Assembly: GCA_021812505.1 (NCBI GenBank)
Contig: JAKANG010000134.1
Location: forward strand, 1-5,576
Origin: Pseudomonadota bacterium
Lineage (GTDB): Bacteria > Pseudomonadota > Alphaproteobacteria > Rhizobiales > Beijerinckiaceae
Reading direction: 5' to 3'
Length of the DNA stretch: 5,576 bases
The position numbers and the translations under genes are program-made. Of the stretch, positions 1-5,477 are shown piece by piece (position 1 is the stretch's first letter; each line of letters begins with the position of its first letter). The notes below the pieces were generated by a model. The model saw nothing but the letters and a program-made list of their open reading frames with translations. It made no database searches and was not told where the DNA came from.

Positions 1-556
1 GATTTACTTTCAGTCGCTGAACGAGCGAGTTGTCGACAGTGACGATATCGGCGGTAATGGTCCCGCCTTCGGCGCTGACGTTCCCGATCTTTAGCCGGGC
101 GTTGTGGAGGCGATCGAGTTGCACGTCGAGATAGGCGCGGACATCGTCGACGGACAGGTTCATCATCGGAGTGACGCGCGATCCAAAAAGACCGGCTGGG
201 GCGCCCGTCGCCATGCCTGAGCCCGTCATGCCCTGGCCCATCATCCCTCCGCCCATTCCACCGTCCATCATCGGACATTTCATGCCTGACCCCATGCCGC
301 CACGCATCATGCCGGAGCCCATCATCATGCCGGAGCCCATCATCATGCCGGAGCCCGTCATTCCGGAGCCCATCATGCCTTGTGGCGTCCCGCCACGGGG
401 CGCATTCGAGTTCATGCCGTCCGACGCGCCGTCGCTTCGCATCATGCCGGGGCCCATGCCGCCTTGCGCACTCTGGGCGATGGCCGAAAAGGGCGCCGCG
501 ATTGTGACGCCGACAACCACCGACGCCGCCGAAAGAAATCTGCCGCTGGTTTTCAT
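1..556 (-). CDS. Exported Met/Gly-rich repeat protein, possible copper binder (partial, C-terminus outside window)
   Basis: The frame is open from ATG 556 to the left edge: 185 complete codons with no stop. Residues 1-27 form a signal peptide (basic start MKTSGR, hydrophobic core, likely cleavage AIA|Q at 27/28), so the product should be periplasmic, secreted or surface-exposed. Residues 34-115 contain 24 Met among Gly/Ser, in GM, GMM and GMMM steps, with a single Cys in KCPMM (93-97). Residues about 128-185 look like a folded domain (LSVDDVRAYL, then ITADIVTVDNSLVQRL) that continues beyond the window. An ATG at 562 is in frame, but GGAG (565-568) lies only 2 nt from it and 8 nt from the ATG at 556, so 556 is preferred. 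Clustered Met in exported proteins commonly binds Cu(I)/Ag(I); a metal role here is inference. I do not recognise a named family. Reality of the gene is well supported; function is not. Confidence 0.85.
   Translation of the reverse strand, partial: MKTSGRFLSAASVVVGVTIAAPFSAIAQSAQGGMGPGMMRSDGASDGMNSNAPRGGTPQGMMGSGMTGSGMMMGSGMMMGSGMMRGGMGSGMKCPMMDGGMGGGMMGQGMTGSGMATGAPAGLFGSRVTPMMNLSVDDVRAYLDVQLDRLHNARLKIGNVSAEGGTITADIVTVDNSLVQRLKVN
305..373 (-). repeat. 18-bp tandem repeat inside the Met-rich gene
   Basis: An 18-bp unit (plus-strand CATCATGCCGGAGCCCAT) occurs at 305-322 and 323-340, and at 341-358 with one change (G at 357). A 15-bp shortened variant follows at 359-373. On the coding strand each full unit encodes six residues of the MGSGMM type, so copy changes would keep the frame and only alter the number of Met clusters. 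The near-identity of the units points to recent slippage or unequal crossing-over. Confidence 0.9.
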
Positions 557-623
557 AGCCATAGCTCCAGGTTGCGCCGAGGCTCGAATGCACCTCGCCC
601 ATGAAACCTTTGGGTCTCGATAC

Positions 624-652
624 ACAGTAGCTCGCTCCTTGCGCGATCTCAA
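624..652 (-). promoter_or_regulatory. Candidate sigma70-type promoter of the Met-rich gene
   Basis: On the minus strand TTGAGA (652-647) and TACTGT (629-624) are separated by exactly 17 nt. The -35 matches consensus at 5 of 6 positions and the -10 at 3 of 6. It would give a leader of about 60 nt before the ATG at 556. Spacing and position fit, but the -10 is weak, so this is only a candidate. Confidence 0.3.
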
Positions 653-851
653 GATTGCGCCCGATGGCGGCGCGACCTTGCTGGCGCAAACGAGGCCGCA
701 GCCATTTGCAACCGGACATTTGGTCTGGAGTCGCTTACCGCCCGTCAAGGCCCAGAGGAGAATATCGCTTGCCGTTTGCGCCCGACTATGGGGCAACCGT
801 ATCGTTCGACCCGCCGCTGACGGCCGGCATGAAATCCGAACGTCTGCGGGG

Positions 852-872
852 TCGGCGCGCCTCCCGCGCCGA
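852..872 (-). terminator. Weak stem-loop downstream of the MFS gene
   Basis: Arms 852-859 (TCGGCGCG) and 865-872 pair perfectly over 8 bp around a 5-nt loop, 18 nt beyond the MFS stop codon. There is no T-tract after it in the transcript direction, so it is not a standard intrinsic terminator. It may only protect the 3' end. Confidence 0.3.
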
Positions 873-889
873 TGAGGAAAATTCGCAAG

Positions 890-2053
890 CTAGAATGGCG
901 TCGGTCTCCGTCGCCCGCCGAGTCTCCAAAGCGCGGGAACGGTGAGAAGCAGCGCCGCGCCGGCGACGCGCAGGCCGAGGTTGAGGCCGGGGCCGCCAGA
1001 AGGGGCGAAGGTCAGCGCAAGCGGACCGGCGAACTGGCCGAGCGCGAAGGCCGCGGTCATCCGGCCCAAGGCCGCGGCGGCATGATCCGGATCGCGCATC
1101 CGCGCCTCCTGCAAACCGAGCATGGTCACGACCATGAACGTCCCGCCGACGAACAGGGCCGACGCGGCAAGGCTGACCGGCGTCAGCCAGATGCTCGGCA
1201 ACAGCGCGCCCAGCGCCATGAGCGCGTGGCAAATGGCCCAGGCGCGCAGGCGGTTGGACTGTATCGGGCTCGCGCCGCCGACAAGCGTCGAGAGCGCGGC
1301 GGCGCCTCCAAACACCGGCCAGACCATGCCGAACACATGCGGATCGTCGATCATCTGACGCGCCAGAGCCGGCAGGAACGTCGCCGGCAAAATATAGCCG
1401 AAGCCGAACACGCCATAGCAAAGGGTCAGGAGGCCCGTATCGCGCGCCTTTCGCCCGTCGGCCGCCGGAGCGCGAGAAACGGGCTCCAGCCCGCCGCGCA
1501 TGAACAGCAATGGCGCGGTGATGACGATCAGCGTCAAAGCGCCCAACTCAAGCCAGAGTTGCGCGGAAGAGACGCCCGGCCGCGCGGCGACCAGGCAGAA
1601 AATCCCGGCGAACGCCACGCCCGTTCCCACGCCGGCGTAAACAAAGGCGGCCAGGCGCGGCCGTCGCGCCCGCGCCAGTTCGGCCATGGCCCAGGCGCTG
1701 ACGCCGACCAGAGCCCAGCCGCTGAAGACGCCGGCAAGACCGCGCAGCGCAAGCCAGAGCGACAATTGCGCCGTCGCGCCCATGGCGGACGTGACGATCG
1801 CCACGCCCAGAAGGCTGGCCCTCGCGCTTTGGGCTGGCCTCCAGGGCAATCGGCCGGCCGTGAGGGCGCCGATGAGGTAGCCGAGATAATTGACAGCCGC
1901 GAGCCAGGGACTGGCCTCCATCCTCAGATGGCCGTCGCGAACCATCAGCGGCAGCATGGGCGTGAAGGCGAAGCGCCCGACGCCCATCGCCGCCGCGAGC
2001 GCGAGGGCGGAGGCCAGGCAGATGATGAAGGCGGAGGGCGGCTTGGGAGACAT
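890..2053 (-). CDS. MFS transporter, YbfB/YjiJ family
   Basis: A 387-residue inner-membrane protein with about 11-12 hydrophobic segments spread over its whole length, the usual size for this major facilitator subfamily. Family hallmarks are visible: GVGRFAFTPMLPLM at 24-37 in the first helix and turn, WLAAVNYLGYLIGAL at 50-64, and a Gly-rich fourth helix after LRGLAG. The second half begins near GLLTLCYGVFGFGYILP. YbfB/YjiJ proteins are mostly uncharacterised secondary transporters, often presumed to export small molecules; the substrate cannot be read from sequence. ATG 2053 is chosen because the family-like protein begins there. The frame is open upstream to an ATG at 2209, but those 52 residues are neither hydrophobic nor family-like. 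No clear Shine-Dalgarno precedes 2053. The stop is TAG at 890-892. The gene runs in the same direction as the pirin gene but is separated from it by 293 bases and hairpins, so it is probably transcribed separately. Confidence 0.92.
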   Translation of the reverse strand: MSPKPPSAFIICLASALALAAAMGVGRFAFTPMLPLMVRDGHLRMEASPWLAAVNYLGYLIGALTAGRLPWRPAQSARASLLGVAIVTSAMGATAQLSLWLALRGLAGVFSGWALVGVSAWAMAELARARRPRLAAFVYAGVGTGVAFAGIFCLVAARPGVSSAQLWLELGALTLIVITAPLLFMRGGLEPVSRAPAADGRKARDTGLLTLCYGVFGFGYILPATFLPALARQMIDDPHVFGMVWPVFGGAAALSTLVGGASPIQSNRLRAWAICHALMALGALLPSIWLTPVSLAASALFVGGTFMVVTMLGLQEARMRDPDHAAAALGRMTAAFALGQFAGPLALTFAPSGGPGLNLGLRVAGAALLLTVPALWRLGGRRRPTPF

Positions 2054-2059
2054 GAAGCG

Positions 2060-2088
2060 ATTTAAGCCAGGCGGTCTCAGCCTGACAA
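2060..2088 (-). promoter_or_regulatory. Candidate promoter of the MFS gene, possibly giving a leaderless mRNA
   Basis: On the minus strand TTGTCA (2088-2083) and TTAAAT (2065-2060) are 17 nt apart, matching consensus at 5/6 and 4/6. Transcription would start about 7 nt after the -10, at or next to the A of ATG 2053. That fits the lack of a ribosome-binding site there. Proposed from spacing alone. Confidence 0.35.
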
Positions 2089-2098
2089 ATGAGCAATT

Positions 2099-2111
2099 CG
2101 GCGATTCGCCG
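2099..2111. promoter_or_regulatory. 13-bp palindrome upstream of the MFS promoter, candidate operator
   Basis: CGGCGATTCGCCG is a perfect 6-bp inverted repeat around one central T. It lies 10 nt upstream of the proposed -35. The position suits an activator or repressor site, but short GC-rich palindromes arise easily by chance in this genome. Confidence 0.2.
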
Positions 2112-2273
2112 TGCTCGGTGAGAGCGATCGAACTGTACTCTTTCGAGAACTCCCCAGGAATCGCCCTCAAGGGCGGCGCGGCGCCGGCTGCGTTCGCCAG
2201 AACGACCACCTTCCCGCCGCGACTCCATTCAGTCTTTCCTTCGCAAAGGCTGCGACGGGAGCCAATGGATCAA

Positions 2274-2293
2274 CACCCTCTTCTTCGAGGGTG
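2274..2293 (-). terminator. Second hairpin after the pirin gene (overlaps the larger one)
   Basis: Arms 2274-2280 (CACCCTC) and 2287-2293 (GAGGGTG) pair over 7 bp with a 6-nt loop. The last three bases of its outer arm, 2291-2293, also belong to the larger hairpin at 2291-2335, so the two stems cannot both form fully. There is no T-tract. Confidence 0.35.
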
Positions 2294-2335
2294 CGGCGGC
2301 GTCGCTTCGCATTCCGCGTCTTGACGCCGCCGCAC
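2291..2335 (-). terminator. Long GC-rich hairpin downstream of the pirin gene
   Basis: Arms 2291-2303 (GTGCGGCGGCGTC) and 2323-2335 are perfect 13-bp reverse complements with a 19-nt loop. The structure starts 11 nt after the pirin stop codon, where a terminator or mRNA-end stabiliser would sit. No run of T follows on the minus strand, so it is not a textbook intrinsic terminator; it may act with Rho or block 3' exonucleases. Confidence 0.55.
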
Positions 2336-2346
2336 GCATCCCCGGA

Positions 2347-3060
2347 TCAGGCCAGGTCGGGATCGCTGGCGTCGACGAGAACGATCTCGCTGTCTTCCAG
2401 CGCCTTGACCGAAACCACGTCGACGTCCTTGATCGCTGCGCCGTCGCGGGCGCCGATGCGCAGGCCTTCGATTTCGACCGCGCCGGTCGCCGGCACGAGA
2501 TAGAGGCGCCGGCTTTTGTCGGTGCGATAGTCGGCCTTCTGGCCCGCTTTGAGCGTGGCGGCGACGACGCGGGCTTCGGCGCGGATCGGCAAAGCGTCGC
2601 TGTCTTCGGCGAAGCCCGATGCCAGGGTCACGAAACCGCCGGCGCGCGCGCCGCGTGGAAACGGACGGGTCCCCCAGCTCGGCTCGTCGCCGTACCGGGT
2701 CGGTTCGATCCAGATCTGGAAAATCCGGGTGACGCCCGGCTCCAGATTATATTCGGAATGGGCGATGCCCGCGCCCGCCGACATCACCTGGACGTCGCCG
2801 GCCTCGGTTCGGCCCTGGTTGCCCAGGCTGTCGCGATGGGTGATCGCGCCTTGGCGCACGAAGGTGACGATTTCCATATTGCGGTGCGGATGGGTGGGGA
2901 AACCGGAAGCGGGTTGAATCGTGTCGTCATTCCATACCCGAAGCGCGCCCCAGCGGGTGCGCGCCGGGTCGAAATAATCGGCGAAAGAGAAATGATGCCT
3001 GGCGTCGAGCCAACCATGGTCCGCATGGCCGAGGCTGTCGAAGGGACGGATGCCGATCAT
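2347..3060 (-). CDS. Pirin family protein (bicupin, YhhW-like; possible quercetinase)
   Basis: A 237-residue protein of normal length for short bacterial pirins such as YhhW. It keeps the four metal ligands of the N-terminal cupin barrel: His57 and His59 in FPTHPHRNMEI, His101 and Glu103 in GIAHSEYN. Other family signatures are HHFSFADYFDP near residue 22 and the GDVQVMSAGAGI stretch (88-99). Pirins are cytoplasmic Fe/metal-binding proteins, and several oxidise the flavonol quercetin; the real substrate is usually unknown. The start at ATG 3060 is supported by AGGGAG (3068-3073) with a 7-nt spacer. It is divergent from the LysR gene, a layout also known for E. coli yhaK/yhaJ, so the regulator may control it. 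Family call is firm; enzymatic activity is inferred. Confidence 0.95.
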   Translation of the reverse strand: MIGIRPFDSLGHADHGWLDARHHFSFADYFDPARTRWGALRVWNDDTIQPASGFPTHPHRNMEIVTFVRQGAITHRDSLGNQGRTEAGDVQVMSAGAGIAHSEYNLEPGVTRIFQIWIEPTRYGDEPSWGTRPFPRGARAGGFVTLASGFAEDSDALPIRAEARVVAATLKAGQKADYRTDKSRRLYLVPATGAVEIEGLRIGARDGAAIKDVDVVSVKALEDSEIVLVDASDPDLA

Positions 3061-3181
3061 CGATGATCTCCCTGATTGAGAAGGGCCGCAGCACGCGCCG
3101 CGACGATTTGAGCTTGATTTAATCCTTTTTTCTTTTCTGTGTATCTGGATAAAATTGGATATTCTATTCGAGGAAATTGAA
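3061..3181. promoter_or_regulatory. AT-rich divergent promoter region between pirin and lysR genes
   Basis: This 121-bp gap separates the divergent pirin and lysR starts. Its lysR-side half (about 3101-3181) is far more AT-rich than the coding sequence around it, with a T-rich run at 3126-3137. It contains a TATC-TG-GATA near-palindrome (3142-3151), a second GATA at 3158-3161 and direct TGGAT repeats (3146-3150, 3156-3160), plausible contacts for the LysR protein. No strong consensus promoter pair stands out for either gene. A 7-mer, TATTCGA (3165-3171), also occurs in the azoR operator candidate. Confidence 0.55.
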
Positions 3182-4111
3182 ATGTCCGGTCCCGGCGTCC
3201 CGACCTTCGATCAGCTGCAAATCTTTCTCGCGGTGGTCGAGACCGGCAGTTTCGCCGGCGCCGCGCGCAAACTGAACCGCGCCGTTTCGGTCATCAGCTA
3301 TGGCGTCGACAATCTTGAGGCGCAACTTGGCCTCGCCCTGTTCGAGCGCGAGGGCACCAAAAAGCCGCGCCTGACCGAAGCGGGGCGCGCCGTCTCAGCC
3401 GAGGCGCGCGGCATCGCCCAAGGCGTGGACGGCTTGCGCGCCAAGGTCAAGGGCATGCTCGACGGTCTCGAAGCCGAGGTCCGTCTGGCCGTCGATGTGA
3501 TGGTTCCGCCGGCAAGGCTCGCGAGTCTTTTGCGCGCCTTCAGCGAGGAGTTCCCCTCCGTGACCTTGCGCCTGTCGATCGAGGCCTTGGGAGGGGTGGC
3601 GAGTCTGGTGATGGATCGCCGCGCGGTATTCGGCGTCAGCGGCCCGCTTTCCTTCGGCCACGACGAGTTGGAAAAAATTGTCGTGGGTTCGGTTGAGCTC
3701 GTTCCCGTCGCGGCGCCGGATCACCCATTGGCGCGCCTTGGAACGCTTCCGCCGGGCGCCGGCCTCGATCATGTCCAGCTGGTGCTGACCGACCGCTCGG
3801 CTTTGACCGAGGGCCGCGATTTTGGGGTCTTGAGCCGGCGGACCTGGCGGCTTGCCGATCTCGGCGCCAAACACGCGCTGCTGCGCGAAGGGATCGGCTG
3901 GGGCAATATGCCGCTCCCCATGGTCGAGGCGGACCTCGCCTCCGGGGCCTTGATGCGGCTCGCCATGCCGGATTTCCCAGGCGGCGCCATCAGCCTTTCC
4001 GCGATCTATCGCCGTGACGCGCCGCCGGGCCCCGCCGCGTCCTGGCTCCTGCGGCAGTTCATCGCCTGCGGGGCGCGGGACAAGGCCGCTTTTGGCGCCG
4101 CGGAAATCTGA
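3182..4111 (+). CDS. LysR-family transcriptional regulator
   Basis: A 309-residue protein, the standard length for the family. The N-terminal winged helix-turn-helix occupies about residues 8-67 (FLAVVETGSFAGAARKLNRA, then VDNLEAQLGLALFER). A linker helix (about 70-95) leads to the periplasmic-binding-like effector domain. Its ligand is not predictable from sequence. ATG 3182 is chosen because GAGGA (3170-3174) lies 7 nt upstream and the domain begins soon after; the frame also has a TTG at 3155, which lacks a good ribosome site. By its position between a divergent pirin gene and a downstream azoreductase gene, it probably regulates one or both in response to a quinone or aromatic compound. 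LysR proteins usually repress themselves and activate a divergent target; here that is inference. Confidence 0.95.
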   Translation: MSGPGVPTFDQLQIFLAVVETGSFAGAARKLNRAVSVISYGVDNLEAQLGLALFEREGTKKPRLTEAGRAVSAEARGIAQGVDGLRAKVKGMLDGLEAEVRLAVDVMVPPARLASLLRAFSEEFPSVTLRLSIEALGGVASLVMDRRAVFGVSGPLSFGHDELEKIVVGSVELVPVAAPDHPLARLGTLPPGAGLDHVQLVLTDRSALTEGRDFGVLSRRTWRLADLGAKHALLREGIGWGNMPLPMVEADLASGALMRLAMPDFPGGAISLSAIYRRDAPPGPAASWLLRQFIACGARDKAAFGAAEI

Positions 4112-4132
4112 AATCCGATCTTTTCTGAAAAA

Positions 4133-4159
4133 TCGAATAATTTATACAGAATTATTCGA
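4133..4159 (+). promoter_or_regulatory. Perfect 10-bp inverted repeat around a -10-like hexamer: candidate azoR operator
   Basis: Arms 4133-4142 (TCGAATAATT) and 4150-4159 (AATTATTCGA) are exact reverse complements with a 7-nt centre, 4143-4149, which contains TATACA (4143-4148). A repressor on the arms would cover the -10 box of an azoR promoter; no good -35 is visible (TTTTCT at 4121-4126 is poor). The arms lie in an AT-rich island between lysR and azoR, 22 nt after the lysR stop. It does not show a symmetric T-N11-A LysR box at its centre (positions 4140/4152 are A and T), so another regulator type is possible. No T-tract follows, so a terminator role is unlikely. Confidence 0.5.
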
Positions 4160-4261
4160 CTGTTCGGAGGGCGCTCTCCTTGCCAGATTTCGGCCCAGTC
4201 GCGATCGAGGCGGCCTTCACCCCGAAAGCGACCTTGCGATCCCAGGCGAAAGGGCCAGACC

Positions 4262-4870
4262 ATGAAACTCCTGCATGTCGATTCCAGCATTCTCGGGCCG
4301 GGCTCGGTCAGCCGTCTGATTTCGGCGGAAATCGTCGCCGCCGAAAGGCGCCGCCATCCCCAGGCAAAGGTGACCTATCGCGACCTTGCCGCCGAACCGG
4401 TCGGCCACCTTTCGGGCGCGCATCTCGCGGCCGCGCAGGGCGGCGCGACGGAGACGCCCGCGCTGCAGCGCGATCTCGCCGCGGGACAGGCGGCGCTTGA
4501 CGAGTTTCTGGCGGCGGACATCGTTGTGATCGGCGCGCCCATGTATAATTTTTCCATCCCCAGTCAGCTCAAGGCCTGGATTGATCGCCTGGCGGTCGCG
4601 GGCAAGACGTTCCGCTACAGCGAAAATGGACCGGTCGGCCTTGCCGGCGGCAAAAGGATCGTCGTCGCCTCTTCGCGCGGCGGCTATTATGGACCCGAAA
4701 CGCCGATCGCCTTTCTCGACCATCAGGAAAATTATCTGCGCGGCGTGTTCGGCTTCTTCGGGATCGAAGACGTGACCTTCATCCGCGCCGAAGGCATCGC
4801 GCTTGGCGAAGACCGTCGGGCCGAGGGCATCGCCGCCGCCAGACGCGACATCGAGAGAATCGCCGCCTGA
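4262..4870 (+). CDS. azoR: FMN-dependent NADH-azoreductase / NADH:quinone oxidoreductase
   Basis: A 202-residue flavodoxin-fold protein, matching AzoR/AcpD length. FMN-binding signatures are in place: [13 protein letters not shown] (8-20) for the phosphate loop with Ser9, Ser15 and Ser17; [17 protein letters not shown] (92-108) for the flavin ring; SSRGGYYG (137-144). The [19 protein letters not shown] stretch (153-171) is also typical. The cytoplasmic homodimer reduces quinones by two electrons, and azo dyes in vitro, at the expense of NADH; protection from electrophilic quinones is the usual physiological explanation. ATG 4262 has AAAGGG (4249-4254) with a 7-nt spacer. It is co-directional with lysR, 150 nt downstream, but the intervening palindrome and -10-like box suggest its own promoter. 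The older name acpD reflects a mistaken acyl-carrier-protein phosphodiesterase role. Confidence 0.96.
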   Translation: MKLLHVDSSILGPGSVSRLISAEIVAAERRRHPQAKVTYRDLAAEPVGHLSGAHLAAAQGGATETPALQRDLAAGQAALDEFLAADIVVIGAPMYNFSIPSQLKAWIDRLAVAGKTFRYSENGPVGLAGGKRIVVASSRGGYYGPETPIAFLDHQENYLRGVFGFFGIEDVTFIRAEGIALGEDRRAEGIAAARRDIERIAA

Positions 4871-4884
4871 CGATCGCGCGATCG
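4871..4884. repeat. 14-bp perfect palindrome after azoR
   Basis: CGATCGCGCGATCG directly follows the azoR stop codon. It is self-complementary over all 14 bases. It may contribute to 3'-end structure together with the next hairpin; no protein-binding role is evident. Confidence 0.4.
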
Positions 4885-4889
4885 AAACG

Positions 4890-4913
4890 GCCCTCGCCGT
4901 GACCGGCGAGGGC
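4890..4913 (+). terminator. Strong GC hairpin downstream of azoR
   Basis: Arms 4890-4899 (GCCCTCGCCG) and 4904-4913 (CGGCGAGGGC) pair over 10 perfect base pairs with a TGAC tetraloop, 20 nt after the azoR stop. No T-run follows in either direction, which is common for hairpins after genes in high-GC alphaproteobacteria. It most likely ends or protects the azoR mRNA. Confidence 0.65.
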
Positions 4914-4978
4914 GCGAAACTCGTGACTTCGAAGACACAAGGCGGAACAGGCGGGCGCGCCAGCCAAGGAATGCGATC

Positions 4979-5294
4979 TGAGCTGCTGCCGGTTTCGTGG
5001 ACGCCAAGATAAGGTGTTTTACGGAGCCGGAGGTGGAGCACGGGGCGACGTGAGTTCAGTCGGGAGGTCAAGGTCGAGGCGGTTCGGCTGGTTCGCGAGC
5101 GCGGCGTAAGCGTGGCTCAGGCGACCCGGGATCTGGAGCTGCGCGAAAACATGCTGCGGCGGTGGGTGAAGGAATTGGCGGCTGATCCAGCCGCCGCCTT
5201 TCCTGGTCAGGGGCAGATGAAGCCCGAGCAGCTTGAAATCGAGCGTCTGCGGCGCGAAGTCGCCAAGCTGCGCGCGGAGCGCGACATCAGCTCA
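4979..5294 (+). mobile_element. Internally deleted IS3-family insertion sequence remnant
   Basis: The segment begins with TGAGCTGCTGCCGG, an IS3-type terminal sequence, followed by the usual short leader and an orfA reading frame. That frame departs from the family at 5288. Bases 5288-5294 (CAGCTCA) are the reverse complement of the first seven bases, 4979-4985, so the outermost right end appears to be fused directly to the middle of orfA. If so, the rest of orfA, all of orfB and most of the right terminal repeat are deleted, leaving about 316 bp. No matching target duplication is seen: ATC precedes the left end and ATG follows the right end. Family assignment is strong; the exact right boundary rests on seven bases. 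It cannot move by itself. Confidence 0.65.
5031..5288 (+). pseudogene. IS3-family transposase OrfA fragment, start codon lost and 3' end missing
   Basis: Translation in the frame of 5052 gives EFSREVKVEAVRLVRERGVS and ENMLRRWVKEL (the HTH_Tnp_1 helix-turn-helix), then a Leu-zipper-like QLEIERLRREVAKLRAERDI. This is the standard IS3 OrfA layout, stopping where family members continue with a short LKKA-type tail. The frame has no ATG, GTG or TTG between the TAA at 5010-5012 and the conserved region. The bases GTGGAGCACGGGG at 5034-5046 look like an original GTG-AGC-ACG start with one extra G, which puts the GTG out of frame and into an early TGA at 5052-5054's overlapping frame. OrfB, which carries the DDE catalytic domain, is absent. 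The product, if any, would be inactive. From 5289 the frame stays open but has no transposase similarity. Confidence 0.85.
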
Positions 5295-5417
5295 ATGGGT
5301 GGTGGTGCGGGATCGATAGGAAGGCGTCGTAATTCGCCCCTCTATTCGGACGTTGCGGTTCGCGCGCCGGGAGGCGGCGGCCCAGCGCTCCGCCCTGTCT
5401 CCGCCTCTCGACGCCAA
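5295..5417. other. Intergenic stretch between the IS remnant and the glnA terminator
   Basis: No gene or recognised repeat is visible. It contains a GGTGGTGGTG run near 5298 and a 7-bp inverted repeat (GAGGCGG 5371-5377, CCGCCTC 5401-5407, 23-nt loop), which could form a second structure after the glnA terminator. Nothing more can be supported. Confidence 0.35.
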
Positions 5418-5419
5418 CG

Positions 5420-5453
5420 AAAAGGCGGCCCGCCCTTCACGCCGCGCGGGCCG
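5420..5453 (-). terminator. Intrinsic terminator of glnA
   Basis: On the minus strand CGGCCCGC (5453-5446) pairs with GCGGGCCG (5433-5426) over 8 bp around a 12-nt loop, followed by CC and TTTT (5423-5420). It lies 25 nt downstream of the glnA stop codon. GC-rich stem plus T-run is the standard Rho-independent form. Confidence 0.75.
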
Positions 5454-5477
5454 AATTGTGGAGGTCCGACGCCCAAA

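Larger units (their letters stand above)
563..889. other. Gene-free stretch between the Met-rich gene and the MFS gene
   Basis: No reading frame here has convincing protein character. The frames that cross it on either strand are Arg/Pro-rich and lack a recognisable domain or good ribosome site. Apart from the promoter candidate at 624-652, it shows a 7-bp inverted repeat (TTGCGCC 655-661, GGCGCAA 683-689) and an 8-bp GC-rich stem just after the MFS stop (852-872). It probably holds the leader and promoter of the Met-rich gene and the 3' end of the MFS transcript. A decayed gene remnant cannot be excluded. Confidence 0.5.

Noticed and set aside
305..373. Regularly spaced short repeats considered as a CRISPR array
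   Set aside because: Units are adjacent 18-mers without unique spacers and lie inside a coding frame.
171..875. Long plus-strand frame rich in MPEP repeats, looking like a Pro-rich surface protein
   Set aside because: It is the antisense of the Met-rich gene: the repeats are the complement of GMM codons, there is no ribosome site, and the minus-strand frame has a signal peptide and a good start.
655..945. 96-residue plus-strand frame in the 563-889 gap
   Set aside because: Overlaps the MFS 3' end, is Arg-rich, has no convincing Shine-Dalgarno and no recognisable motif.
872..2065. 397-residue plus-strand frame covering the MFS gene
   Set aside because: Composition is almost only Arg/Ala/Gly/Gln/Glu with no domain, while the minus strand gives a full YbfB/YjiJ transporter. 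It is a GC-rich shadow frame.
2054..2209. 52-residue N-terminal extension of the MFS protein from ATG 2209
   Set aside because: The extension is not hydrophobic, has no family likeness, and the normal family start motif begins just after ATG 2053.
4217..5071. 284-residue minus-strand frame across azoR
   Set aside because: It runs antisense to a clear azoR and through the IS left end, and has no recognisable domain.
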